Source: JAXMAO01 sp046350375
Lineage (GTDB): Bacteria > Planctomycetota > Phycisphaerae > UBA1845 > UTPLA1
Length of the DNA stretch: 64,000 nucleotides
Direction of reading: 5' to 3'
NCBI GenBank assembly: GCA_046350375.1
Contig: JAXMAO010000008.1
Span: 1 to 64,000 of the forward strand
Positions 25,851 through 33,712 of the stretch are shown here, in pieces. The notes under the pieces are model-generated. The model was not told the DNA's origin. It searched no databases and worked only from the letters and a program-made list of their open reading frames with translations. Position 1 is the first letter of the stretch. Each line of letters starts with the position of its first letter. A program made the translations under genes and the position numbers.

Positions 25851-27626
25851 ATGGTCGGCATGATCGCACACTCGCGGACCGGGAATCGATTGACAGGGCT
25901 GGCGGTCGGTCTGGGCATCGCCTTCGCGGCGCGGGCGGCCAGTCCGCCCGTCGTTGCGGCACAGCCGGCGAGCAGCCAGCCGGCGGGCGGAATCGCGCCG
26001 GTGATCCGCGCGGTGGACCTGATTGTCACGAACTGTCGAATCTGGACCGGCGACCCGCGCCAGCCGCGGGCCGAGGCGTTTGGCGTGTCGCGCGGCCGGA
26101 TCGCGATGGTCGGCTCGCGCGAGATGGTGGCTCGCTTCAAGACGCCCAACTGCCGCGTCATCGACCTGGGCGGGCGAAACGTGCTGCCGGGGCTGATCGA
26201 CGCGCACGTGCACCTGGTGAGCGGCGGTCTGTCGCTGTCGCGGCTGCCGCTGCGCGACGTGCGCGACTACGACGAATTCGTGCGGCGCGTCCGCCAGGCG
26301 GTGAGCGATCGCAATCTGGGCGCCGACGACTGGCTGATCGGCCGCGGCTGGACCACCGAGAGCTGGCCGAAACAGGTGCCGCTGACGCGCGCCGCGATTG
26401 ATTTTCCGGGCGGCGTAAAGATTCTGCTCTATCGCATGGACGGCCACTGCGCGCTGGCCAACAGCGCCGCGCTGGCCGCGGCGGGGCTGAACGGCGCGGA
26501 CGCGGCGGCTCCGCCCGGCGGCGTGATCGAGCGCGACGCGGCCCGCGCTGCGACCGGCATTCTGAAAGACGCGGCGATCGACGCAGTGGAGCGCGTCATT
26601 CCCAAGGCGACACCCGCCGAGCAGGAGGCCGCCGTGCGGGCGGCGATGCAGCTGGCCAACTCGTTCGGGCTGACGGCGGTGGGGGCGATGACCGAATGGG
26701 ACGAATTGGACGCGCTGCGGCGCGTGCACGACGTCGGGCAGGACACGCTGCGCGTCGCGGTCTATGTGCAGGAGAAGGTGTGGCAGGAGTTCGCCGATCG
26801 GGTGCACGACTTTCCGGTGCACGACGAACGGCTGTGGATCGCCGGGTTCAAGGCCTACATGGACGGCTCGCTCGGGTCGCGCACGGCCTACATGCACGCG
26901 CCGTATGCCGACCGGCCCGGCGAGCGCGGCCTGATGGCCAGCGGCGACGGCACGCTCGACCGGCTGCGGGTCAACGTTGCCACGGCGCGGGCGACGGGGA
27001 TGCAGGCGGCGGTGCACGCCATCGGCGACCAGGCGAACCACGAGATACTCGACCTGTACGAGGCGGCCGGCGCGGCGCCGCACCGCTCGTTCCGCCCGCG
27101 GATCGAGCATGTCCAGCACCTGCTGCCGGCGGACGTGGCGCGGTTCGGCCGGCTGGGGGTGGTTGCGTCGATGCAGCCGCTGCACAAGGCCGACGACGCG
27201 CGCTACGCCGAGGCGGCGCTGGGCGTGGAGCGCTGCAAGACGAGCTACGCCTTTCACGACCTGCACGCGGCGGGTGCGACGCTGGCCTTCGGCAGCGACT
27301 GGCCGGTGGTGAGCCTGAATCCGTGGCTGGGGGTGCACGTGGCGGTGACGGGCGTGACGCTGTCGGGCCAGCCGTGGATGACGCAGCAGAACCTGGGTGT
27401 GGCGGATGCGCTGACGGCGTATTCCGGTGGCGCGGCGTTCGCGTGCGGGGCCGAGGCGACACTCGGGCGGCTGGCGTCGGGCTGCTGGGCCGACTTTGTG
27501 GTGGTTGATCGCGACCCGCTGACCTGTCCGCCGCGCGACCTGGCGAACGTGCGGGTGCTGGAGACCTACGTTGCCGGGCGGCGCGTCTGGCCGGCGCGGG
27601 TGAAGGTCTCGGAAGGCGGCCCCTAG
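25851..27626 (+). CDS. secreted amidohydrolase, YtcJ-like family
   Basis: The protein is about 590 residues. Starts at 25851 and 25860 (MIAHSRTG) are nearly equal; both give a signal peptide (LTGLAVGLGIAFAARAA). The enzyme has the metal-dependent amidohydrolase ligands: GLIDAHVHL (two histidines), VHAIGDQANHEIL, PRIEHVQHL and FGSDWPVVSLNP (final aspartate). The NILPG-like start (NVLPGLIDAH) and ending (TLGRLASGCWADFVVVDRDPL) match the YtcJ group, whose substrates are usually unknown. It probably acts outside the cytoplasm. Its stop codon lies in a CTAG (27623-27626) that also provides the stop of the convergent queG. Confidence 0.88.
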   Translation: MVGMIAHSRTGNRLTGLAVGLGIAFAARAASPPVVAAQPASSQPAGGIAPVIRAVDLIVTNCRIWTGDPRQPRAEAFGVSRGRIAMVGSREMVARFKTPNCRVIDLGGRNVLPGLIDAHVHLVSGGLSLSRLPLRDVRDYDEFVRRVRQAVSDRNLGADDWLIGRGWTTESWPKQVPLTRAAIDFPGGVKILLYRMDGHCALANSAALAAAGLNGADAAAPPGGVIERDAARAATGILKDAAIDAVERVIPKATPAEQEAAVRAAMQLANSFGLTAVGAMTEWDELDALRRVHDVGQDTLRVAVYVQEKVWQEFADRVHDFPVHDERLWIAGFKAYMDGSLGSRTAYMHAPYADRPGERGLMASGDGTLDRLRVNVATARATGMQAAVHAIGDQANHEILDLYEAAGAAPHRSFRPRIEHVQHLLPADVARFGRLGVVASMQPLHKADDARYAEAALGVERCKTSYAFHDLHAAGATLAFGSDWPVVSLNPWLGVHVAVTGVTLSGQPWMTQQNLGVADALTAYSGGAAFACGAEATLGRLASGCWADFVVVDRDPLTCPPRDLANVRVLETYVAGRRVWPARVKVSEGGP

Positions 27627-28562
27627 GCGCGGTTTTCGCGCGCGACCGCGGCGTTGCGCTGCCACATGGCAAGCGAGGCGCGGCGGGTGGCCGAGCCGGC
27701 AGTGGCCTGCTGATGGGCGGCGTCGTCCCAGGCGGCGATTTCGTCGAGCGCCGAATGCGGGCCGGGCGCGCGAATCGCGAAGCGCGGCTCGCGCGACAGC
27801 GGGGCGTCGCGATTGAACGGGCAGACCGCCTGGCAGATGTCGCATCCGAACAGCCAGTCGCCCAGCGCCGCGCGAAACTCGGCGTCGATATCGCCGCGTT
27901 GCTCGATGGTGAGGTAGGAGATGCAGCGGCGCGGGTCCATAGCGTACGGGGCCGGAAACGCGGCGGTGGGGCAGGCGTCCAGGCAGCGCGTGCAACTGCC
28001 GCAACGGTCGAGCGCCGGGGGGTCGGCGGCGATCTCGAGCGAGGTGAGCAGCACGCCGAGCACGGTGTAGGAGCCGAGCCGCCTCGCTGAGCACGAGCGT
28101 GTTCTTGCCGATCCAGCCGACGCCGGCCGCCGCTGCGAGTTCGCGCTCAACGATGGCCGACGTATCGACGCAGAGATAGGCCTCGAACGGCTCGGCGAGC
28201 GCGGCGCGGAGCCGCTCGATGAGGGTTTGGAGGCGCTCGCGCATCAGCCCGTGATAGTCGTCGCCCCAGGCGTACATGGCGACGCGGCCGCGTGGACGAT
28301 TGTCGGGGGGCGCCGGCTCGCGCTGGTGATAGGAGAGCGCGACGACGACGACGCTGCGGGCCCAGGGGCACCAGGCGCGCGGGTCGAGCCGGCTGGCGCG
28401 GTAGCGGTAGAGATAGCCCATCGAGCCGGCGGCGCGGCGGTCGAGCCAGGCGCGGAGGTAGTCGCCGTGGGCGATCGGCCCGGCGGGGGCGACGCCGCAA
28501 CGGTCGAAGCCGCACTCGGCGGCCAGGCAGTGCAGGCGGTCGCGGCGCTGGTGGGGAGACAT
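27623..28562 (-). pseudogene. queG: epoxyqueuosine reductase QueG, one frameshift
   Basis: QueG reduces epoxyqueuosine to queuosine in tRNA. The N-terminal part (LAAECGFDRCGVAPAGP, GSMGYLYRY, VVVALSYHQ, WGDDYHGLMRERL, GVGWIGKNTLVLSE) is in one frame and the C-terminal part in another (LGSYTVLGVLLTSLEIA, then both iron-sulfur motifs CGSCTRCLDACPT and CDICQAVCPFN). The join is near 28083 and fits one extra base in a GGCGGCTC run. Apart from that the gene is intact, including all eight cluster cysteines, and is about 313 residues, slightly short of the usual 340-380. It is either a sequencing error or a recent loss. No other queuosine gene is in the window. Confidence 0.8.
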
Positions 28563-28639
28563 GGCGCGGTTCCGGGGGCGGCGATTGACTTGCGCGGCGC
28601 GAAATCATACCGTGGAGCGTTTGCGACACGGAGTGGCGT

Positions 28640-29077
28640 ATGCAATTCGATCACGACTGGTGGCACGGCGGGGGGCTGGAGCGCCACATCGCCGAGGCCA
28701 AGCGCCGCGCCACGCGGAACAAGTTTCCCAAGGCGGGCCTCGACAAGGGCGAGCCGCGCGGCGAGGCGGCGAAGTTTTTCGACGGGCTGGAGGCCCGCAT
28801 CATTCTCTACCTGCGCGACAACGCGGTGTACGAAATCAAGGAACTGGCGTCGGTGGAGCGGACGAGCTACCTGACGTTCGAGTGCCTGTCGGCCGAGGAG
28901 GCCTATCGCGTGGGGGCGTTCGTGGTCGCCGTGCCGTATGACGAGATCGCGCGGGTCGAGATCTTCGCGGTGCACAAGTCGGAGAAGCCCGAGGAGAGCC
29001 CGCTCATCAAGGGATTTGGCGCGGCCGGACCGCGGACCGTGGATCGCAAGCAGCCGCCGCCGGCGGAACCGGCCTGA
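28640..29077 (+). CDS. hypothetical protein, 145 residues
   Basis: The start ATG (28640) is 77 bases beyond the divergent queG start. The protein is charged and soluble, with alpha/beta character: GGGLERHIAEAKRRATRNKF, EAAKFFDGLEARIILYLRDN, TSYLTFECLSAEEAYRVGAF and VAVPYDEIARVEIFAVH. The C-terminal 25 residues (KSEKPEESPLIKGFG then Pro-rich) are disordered. No family is recognised. The consistent codon use and clean frame support real coding. Confidence 0.6.
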   Translation: MQFDHDWWHGGGLERHIAEAKRRATRNKFPKAGLDKGEPRGEAAKFFDGLEARIILYLRDNAVYEIKELASVERTSYLTFECLSAEEAYRVGAFVVAVPYDEIARVEIFAVHKSEKPEESPLIKGFGAAGPRTVDRKQPPPAEPA

Positions 29078-29250
29078 ACCGGGCCGATCCGACCCTCATT
29101 TGGCAAAAAAGAGGCTGGCGCGGCGCGTAAGCGCGGCGGAGGGAACTCGTTCGCTCTTGTGCCGGCGAGCGGCGCGCGACGGCTGCGCGACGCGCCGGCA
29201 AGTCGAGCCTAATCGTCGATCAGTAAACGATTTGCAGTGGGAGGACAGTC

Positions 29251-31083
29251 ATGCACAAACGTGGGAAGTGGGCAAAACTGGTCATGGCGGCGGCGTGGGC
29301 TGGCGTGATGGCGCTGCCGGCGCTGGCCGAAGAGACATCGAAGGTGGTGCACCTGCGGCTGCGCGGCGCGCTGGCCGAGGCGCCGCCGGAGTTTCAGCTG
29401 AACCTGTTCGGCGGCGGCGAGCAGGCGCCGAATTTGTTCGACCTGCTGCTGCAGATGCGCGAGATGCGCGGCGACGCGAGCGTGAAGGCGCTGATCGTCG
29501 ACCTCGATGAGGCGGCGCTCGACCTGGCGCAGGTGCAGGAGATGCGGCAGCAGTTCGAGGCGCTGCGGGCGGCGGGCAAGGACGTGTGGGTCTATTCCGA
29601 GGCGCCGTCGCTCGGGCAGCTGATGCTGGCGTCGGCGGCGAGCAAGGTCGTCATGATGCCGCGCGGCGACGTCGACGTGGTGGGAATCTACGCCGCCCCG
29701 ATGTACTTCAAGGGGCTGCTCGACAAGATCGGCGCCGAGGCCGACGTGGTGCACTGCGGCGCCTACAAGGCGGCCGGCGAGCCGTTCAGCCGGACCGGCC
29801 CGAGCAAGGAGGCCGAGGAGGACGTCAACCGGATTCTCGACGGCGTGTACGACACGGTGGTGACAAACATTGCCAAGAGCCGCAAGCTGGATCGGGCCGC
29901 GGTGGAGAAATTTGTCGATTCGGGCCCGCACTCGGTGGCCGATGCAGTCGACGCCGGGCTGGTGGACGAGTTGCAGTATCGCGAGGACTTCCTCAAGAGC
30001 GTGCGCAAGAAGTACGGCCGCGAGACGAAGATCGTGCACGACTACGGCAAGAAGAAGGGGCCGGACGTCGATTTCGAGAATCCGTTCGCGATCTTCAAGC
30101 TGTTCGGCGAACTGGCGCGCGGGCAGAAGAAGTCGGACAAGAACGCGATCGCGGTGATCTACGTCGACTCCATGATCACCACCGGTCGCAGCGAGCGCGG
30201 CTTCTCGACCAGCAGCGGCTCGGACACCATCCGCAAGGCGTTCGACGACGCCGCCAAGGATGACGCGATCAAGGCGGTCGTGCTGCGGGTCGATTCGCCC
30301 GGCGGCTCGGCCATCGCCAGCGAGGTGATCGCCGAGGCGGCCAAGCGCTGCAAGGGCAAGAAGCCGTTCGTCGTGTCGATGGGCGGCGTGGCGGCCAGCG
30401 GCGGCTACTATGTCTCCTGCCTGGCCGACCGCATCTTCGCCCAGCCCGGCACGATCACCGGCTCGATCGGCGTGATCGGCATGAAGCTGGTGACCGGCGG
30501 CGTGTGGAACTCGATCGGCATCAGCCGCCATGAATACAAGCGCGGCGCGCAGGCCGACATGATGGGCAGTCAGCGCCCGTGGTCGGAGGAGCAGCGCAAG
30601 CGAATCCTCGGACTGATGACGCGCGTCTATGGCGAGTTCAAGGACCGCGTCGTTGAGGGACGCGGCAAGAAACTGTCGCGCGAGATCGAGTCGCTGGCCG
30701 GCGGCCGGGTCTATACCGGCACGCAGGGGCTGAAGGCCGGCCTGGTGGACGAGCTGGGCGGCTTCGATGACGCCATCCGTTTCGCGGCCGATCAGGCGAA
30801 AATCAGCGACTACGAGCTGCGCGTCCTGCCCGAGCCGAAGACCGTGTTTGACATTCTGGCCGAGGGCATGGGGCTGCGCGAGAAGGACGAGGACGACGTG
30901 TGCGTCAGCCTGAACCCGGGGCTGGGCGTACTCGGTCTGCCGACGATTCAGTCGGCGCTGCTCTCGCTGCAGGCGCTCGACCCGCGCTCGGCCGACGAGC
31001 TGCGGCGCGGCCTGCTGCAGCTTCAGGCGATGTCGCGCGACAACGTGCTGATGGTCGCCCCGGGTCTGCCGGAGATTCGCTGA
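29251..31083 (+). CDS. sppA: signal peptide peptidase SppA, 67K type
   Basis: A GGAGG SD lies six bases before the ATG at 29251. The protein begins with a signal peptide (KLVMAAAWAGVMALPALA). It has two ClpP/crotonase-like halves. The catalytic dyad is present: Lys173 in CGAYKAAGEPFS and Ser383 in GGVAASGGYYVS. VVLRVDSPGGSAIASEV and AQPGTITGSIGVIGMK are further family markers. It degrades leftover signal peptides in or at the membrane. At 610 residues it has the length of the E. coli enzyme. E. coli SppA is anchored by an N-terminal helix; here a cleavable signal with an ALA-E site suggests a possibly soluble periplasmic form. A strong terminator follows at 31148. Confidence 0.9.
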   Translation: MHKRGKWAKLVMAAAWAGVMALPALAEETSKVVHLRLRGALAEAPPEFQLNLFGGGEQAPNLFDLLLQMREMRGDASVKALIVDLDEAALDLAQVQEMRQQFEALRAAGKDVWVYSEAPSLGQLMLASAASKVVMMPRGDVDVVGIYAAPMYFKGLLDKIGAEADVVHCGAYKAAGEPFSRTGPSKEAEEDVNRILDGVYDTVVTNIAKSRKLDRAAVEKFVDSGPHSVADAVDAGLVDELQYREDFLKSVRKKYGRETKIVHDYGKKKGPDVDFENPFAIFKLFGELARGQKKSDKNAIAVIYVDSMITTGRSERGFSTSSGSDTIRKAFDDAAKDDAIKAVVLRVDSPGGSAIASEVIAEAAKRCKGKKPFVVSMGGVAASGGYYVSCLADRIFAQPGTITGSIGVIGMKLVTGGVWNSIGISRHEYKRGAQADMMGSQRPWSEEQRKRILGLMTRVYGEFKDRVVEGRGKKLSREIESLAGGRVYTGTQGLKAGLVDELGGFDDAIRFAADQAKISDYELRVLPEPKTVFDILAEGMGLREKDEDDVCVSLNPGLGVLGLPTIQSALLSLQALDPRSADELRRGLLQLQAMSRDNVLMVAPGLPEIR

Positions 31084-31147
31084 CCCGGCACGGGTGGACG
31101 CGGCGGCGCAGCGGCGCACTGCGCCCACCGGCCGATGGACAAACAGA

Positions 31148-31188
31148 GAAGCCGACCGATTCGCATCGGCCGGCTTCTTCTTTTTTTT
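31148..31188 (+). terminator. intrinsic terminator after sppA
   Basis: A 13-bp stem (GAAGCCGACCGAT / ATCGGCCGGCTTC, one A-C mismatch, loop TCGC) at 31148-31177 is followed by TTCTTTTTTTT. It is 65 bases beyond the sppA stop and 27 bases before the end of the convergent protease gene. Confidence 0.85.
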
Positions 31189-31215
31189 GGCGGGGAACTG
31201 TGCCGGGTGGCGCGA

Positions 31216-32859
31216 TCAGGCGATCGCGGTCCGGCGCGTGCGTCGGAGAATCCACGGCAGGAACCCCATGCCGAGCAGGCCGCTGGTCGCCGGCTCCGGG
31301 GCGATGACGGCATAGACGCGGATCGTCTGCGAGCCGGGAAAGGCGGCCAGGTCGAGCACGAGGTGGCGGACGCGCCAGGCATCGATGTCGCCGAGCGACG
31401 CGGTCTCGATGCCGTTCCAGACGACCTGGCCGTCGGGCAGTTGCACGCCCAGGTCGGTGGACAGCCCGAGGCTGTTCCAGCGTTCGTCGAGGAGGATGTC
31501 GAGCGGGCCGCCGCCGGTGACCACGAAGTCCTTGTAGATGACGTCGGCGTGCCCGTCGCGCAGCAGGGCGCCCTGTGCCGCGGTGCCCTCGGTGAACAGG
31601 TCGGGCCGATTGGGGGCGAAGGTGTAGGACTGCGGCAGGTCGATGTTGTTGTTGTCGTCGAAGTCGCTGACGCGCGGCGCGCCGCCGGCGGCGACGGGCA
31701 GATCGACGCGAGCGATGGCGTTGAAGTAGTGATAGCCGGTCGGGTTCGCGCCGATGGTGCCGATGATCGGATGATTGACGTACTGTCCGTCGGAGAGCTG
31801 CTGCCAGCCGGCGGCCAGGCCGTCGCCGCCATAGGTGTAGCCCGACGGGCCTGCCTCGGCGCCGCCGGCGGGTTCGAACGGGTCGCGGATGTTGAAGTTC
31901 ATCCGCAGGTTGTCGAAGATCACGTTGGCGGTCACGTAGCTTTCGAGCCAGTTGCGGTTTTCGGCGATCGACAGGTCGGCGGCCTGCATGTTGCGGGTGT
32001 TGCCGTTGCACTGTGCGCCGCGCTTGGTGGGGTCGGCCATCTTGCGATACAGGTCGGCGCCGCTGACGGTGGACTGCACGCCGTAGACGGTGCCGTTGAG
32101 TTCGTACGGCCCGCCCGAGTCGCCTTCGCACATGTGGCGGAAGGGGTCGGTGCCCTGCGGCGTTGCGCCGCCCGTGCCGCCGCGGACGAAGGTGACCGAG
32201 CGCCGCGCGGCGCTGAAGCCGCCGATGCTGAGGTACGGGTCGCGCGGCGTGCCGAAACCGGCGTTGCGCCCCTTGGGCGGCGTGCCGGGCGGCGGCGCCG
32301 GCACTTCGGGGTTCGGATCGGGGACAAACGTGGTAGTGCCGAAGCCGACGCCGAACATGTTCTGACCGACGCCCGGCTGGGCGGCCGGCAGGTTGAGTCC
32401 GGCCACGTTGGCCAGTCCCTGCACGCCGCCGATTGCCAGGTCGCTGCGGATGGCGCCGGCGCCGACGTTGAAATCGGGGTGACGCGAGACGGCGGTCATG
32501 TTGAGAGCCGCGCCGGCGTCGCCGGGGCGGAACTGCCAGGTCGTGCCCGCGCCCGGGTTTTCGGTGCAGTGGCCGGCGGTGACGATGTAGCTCCGCGCCG
32601 GCTGCACGGTCGAGGTGAGTTTGAATGCCGAGCAGCGCGGGGCATAGGCGCCGGCCGCTCCGGCGTCGCGACCGAACGTGCCGGCCTGGGGATAGGAGGC
32701 CGCGAGCTCAGCGGCCGTGAGGGTCTTTCCAAGGTAGAACTGGTTGACGTACGGGTAGGGGGTGAAGTTGCTCGCCTGCACGGCCGAGCAGGCCAGCGAC
32801 AGGCACGCTGCGGCCACGATCCAGGTCCAATGCCGGGGTGGGTTCGATCCACGAGTCAT
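31216..32859 (-). CDS. secreted trypsin-like serine protease with PEP-CTERM tail
   Basis: The 547-residue protein starts with a signal peptide (HWTWIVAAACLSLACSAVQA). The S1 protease triad is visible: His in VTAGHCTEN (near residue 93), Asp in IRSDLAIGG and Ser in CEGDSGGPYEL. A Pro-rich insert separates Asp and Ser. After residue 300 comes a beta-rich region of unknown type with acidic, calcium-like motifs (DFDDNNNIDLPQS). The end is IAPEPATSGLLGMGFLPWILRRTRRTAIA, a PEP-CTERM signal: PEP, a hydrophobic stretch, then arginines. The enzyme is thus exported and sorted to the surface or an extracellular matrix. Short distance to the terminator of sppA. Confidence 0.88.
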   Translation of the reverse strand: MTRGSNPPRHWTWIVAAACLSLACSAVQASNFTPYPYVNQFYLGKTLTAAELAASYPQAGTFGRDAGAAGAYAPRCSAFKLTSTVQPARSYIVTAGHCTENPGAGTTWQFRPGDAGAALNMTAVSRHPDFNVGAGAIRSDLAIGGVQGLANVAGLNLPAAQPGVGQNMFGVGFGTTTFVPDPNPEVPAPPPGTPPKGRNAGFGTPRDPYLSIGGFSAARRSVTFVRGGTGGATPQGTDPFRHMCEGDSGGPYELNGTVYGVQSTVSGADLYRKMADPTKRGAQCNGNTRNMQAADLSIAENRNWLESYVTANVIFDNLRMNFNIRDPFEPAGGAEAGPSGYTYGGDGLAAGWQQLSDGQYVNHPIIGTIGANPTGYHYFNAIARVDLPVAAGGAPRVSDFDDNNNIDLPQSYTFAPNRPDLFTEGTAAQGALLRDGHADVIYKDFVVTGGGPLDILLDERWNSLGLSTDLGVQLPDGQVVWNGIETASLGDIDAWRVRHLVLDLAAFPGSQTIRVYAVIAPEPATSGLLGMGFLPWILRRTRRTAIA

Positions 32860-33008
32860 GACAAAACTCCTTTTGCACGAGGCGTTTAGCTGCCCGTCTC
32901 GGTGCCGGGCGGCGCGCCGTGCGTCGCTCCTGGCCGGACGTCTCGCCAGTCAGATCGCAGTGGCGGCGCGGATCGGGCGCGAAAAACTTGGACGGTTTCG
33001 CGGGGGGT

Positions 33009-33659
33009 TCAGAGATTGGCGGCGCGGGAGGTGAACGGGGAGGTTCGCGCCAGCAGCTCGCGGAGCCGGTCGACCGCCCGGCCTGCGAGCCGGCGGACGG
33101 CGTCCTCGGTGCGACCGAGCTCTGCGGCGACGGCGGCGACGGGCTGCTGGTCGAGGTGGACGCGCTGGATGACGATGCGGTATTCGTCCGGCAGCCTTGC
33201 GAGGCAGCTCAGCAGGATGGCGACCGCTTCGTCGTGCCGTGCGAATCGGCTGGGGGTGGCGGTTTCTGCGAGGCAGTGCTGCAGGAGCGCCGCGCGGCTG
33301 GCGGCGGCGTCGGCGGGGCGGATCTCGCGGGCGATGTCGCGTCGCGCGGCCTTGGCGCGGCGCACGCGGTCGATGAAGCGGCGGTCGACGATGCGGGCGG
33401 CCCAGTGATAGAACGAATCGGCTCCGCGATATTCAAACTCTGCGATGGAGCCGAAGACGTCGATGTAGGCCTCCTGGAGGACGTCTTCGGCGCCGATCTG
33501 GGCGTGCCAGTCGGGACCGACCTTGCGGCGGGCGTGTTCGAGCAGGCGATCGTGGTGGATCCAGAGCAGCCGTTCGAGGCTGTCGGCGTTGCCCCCGCGC
33601 GCCTGGCTGCACAGGGCGTCGATTTCGTCGTCGGCGGGGCGCGGCGCCAACTCGGCCAT
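33009..33659 (-). CDS. ECF-type RNA polymerase sigma factor
   Basis: The 216-residue protein has sigma region 2 (DSLERLLWIHHDRLLEHARRK, then AEDVLQEAYIDVF with the -10 recognition helix FYHWAARIVDRRFIDRVRR) and region 4 (ILLSCLARLPDEYRIVIQRV, then the helix-turn-helix AAVAAELGRTEDAVRRLAGRAVDRL). It resembles the ECF group in planctomycetes that stands next to Ser/Thr kinases. It diverges from the kinase gene at 33713 with only 53 bases between starts. No anti-sigma gene is next to it; the kinase may control it. Confidence 0.88.
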   Translation of the reverse strand: MAELAPRPADDEIDALCSQARGGNADSLERLLWIHHDRLLEHARRKVGPDWHAQIGAEDVLQEAYIDVFGSIAEFEYRGADSFYHWAARIVDRRFIDRVRRAKAARRDIAREIRPADAAASRAALLQHCLAETATPSRFARHDEAVAILLSCLARLPDEYRIVIQRVHLDQQPVAAVAAELGRTEDAVRRLAGRAVDRLRELLARTSPFTSRAANL

Positions 33660-33665
33660 GGCTCG

Positions 33666-33671
33666 TATAAT
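33666..33671 (+). promoter_or_regulatory. -10-like box in the sigma/kinase divergent intergenic
   Basis: A perfect TATAAT occurs within GTATAATAC, an almost symmetric site in the 53-base gap between the divergent starts. No convincing -35 was found. On the minus strand the box lies too close to the sigma ATG for an ordinary leader, so that transcript would be leaderless if it uses this site. Confidence 0.3.
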
Positions 33672-33712
33672 ACCGCGCTCGGAGCCGAACCGTCAGACTG
33701 CTGGAGCCCCGC

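Noticed and set aside
24846..28562. A single 1,238-residue minus-strand frame spanning queG and the ABC ATPase
   Set aside because: It joins the queG N-terminus, antisense of the amidohydrolase, and the ATPase by chance. Only the two ends are coding.
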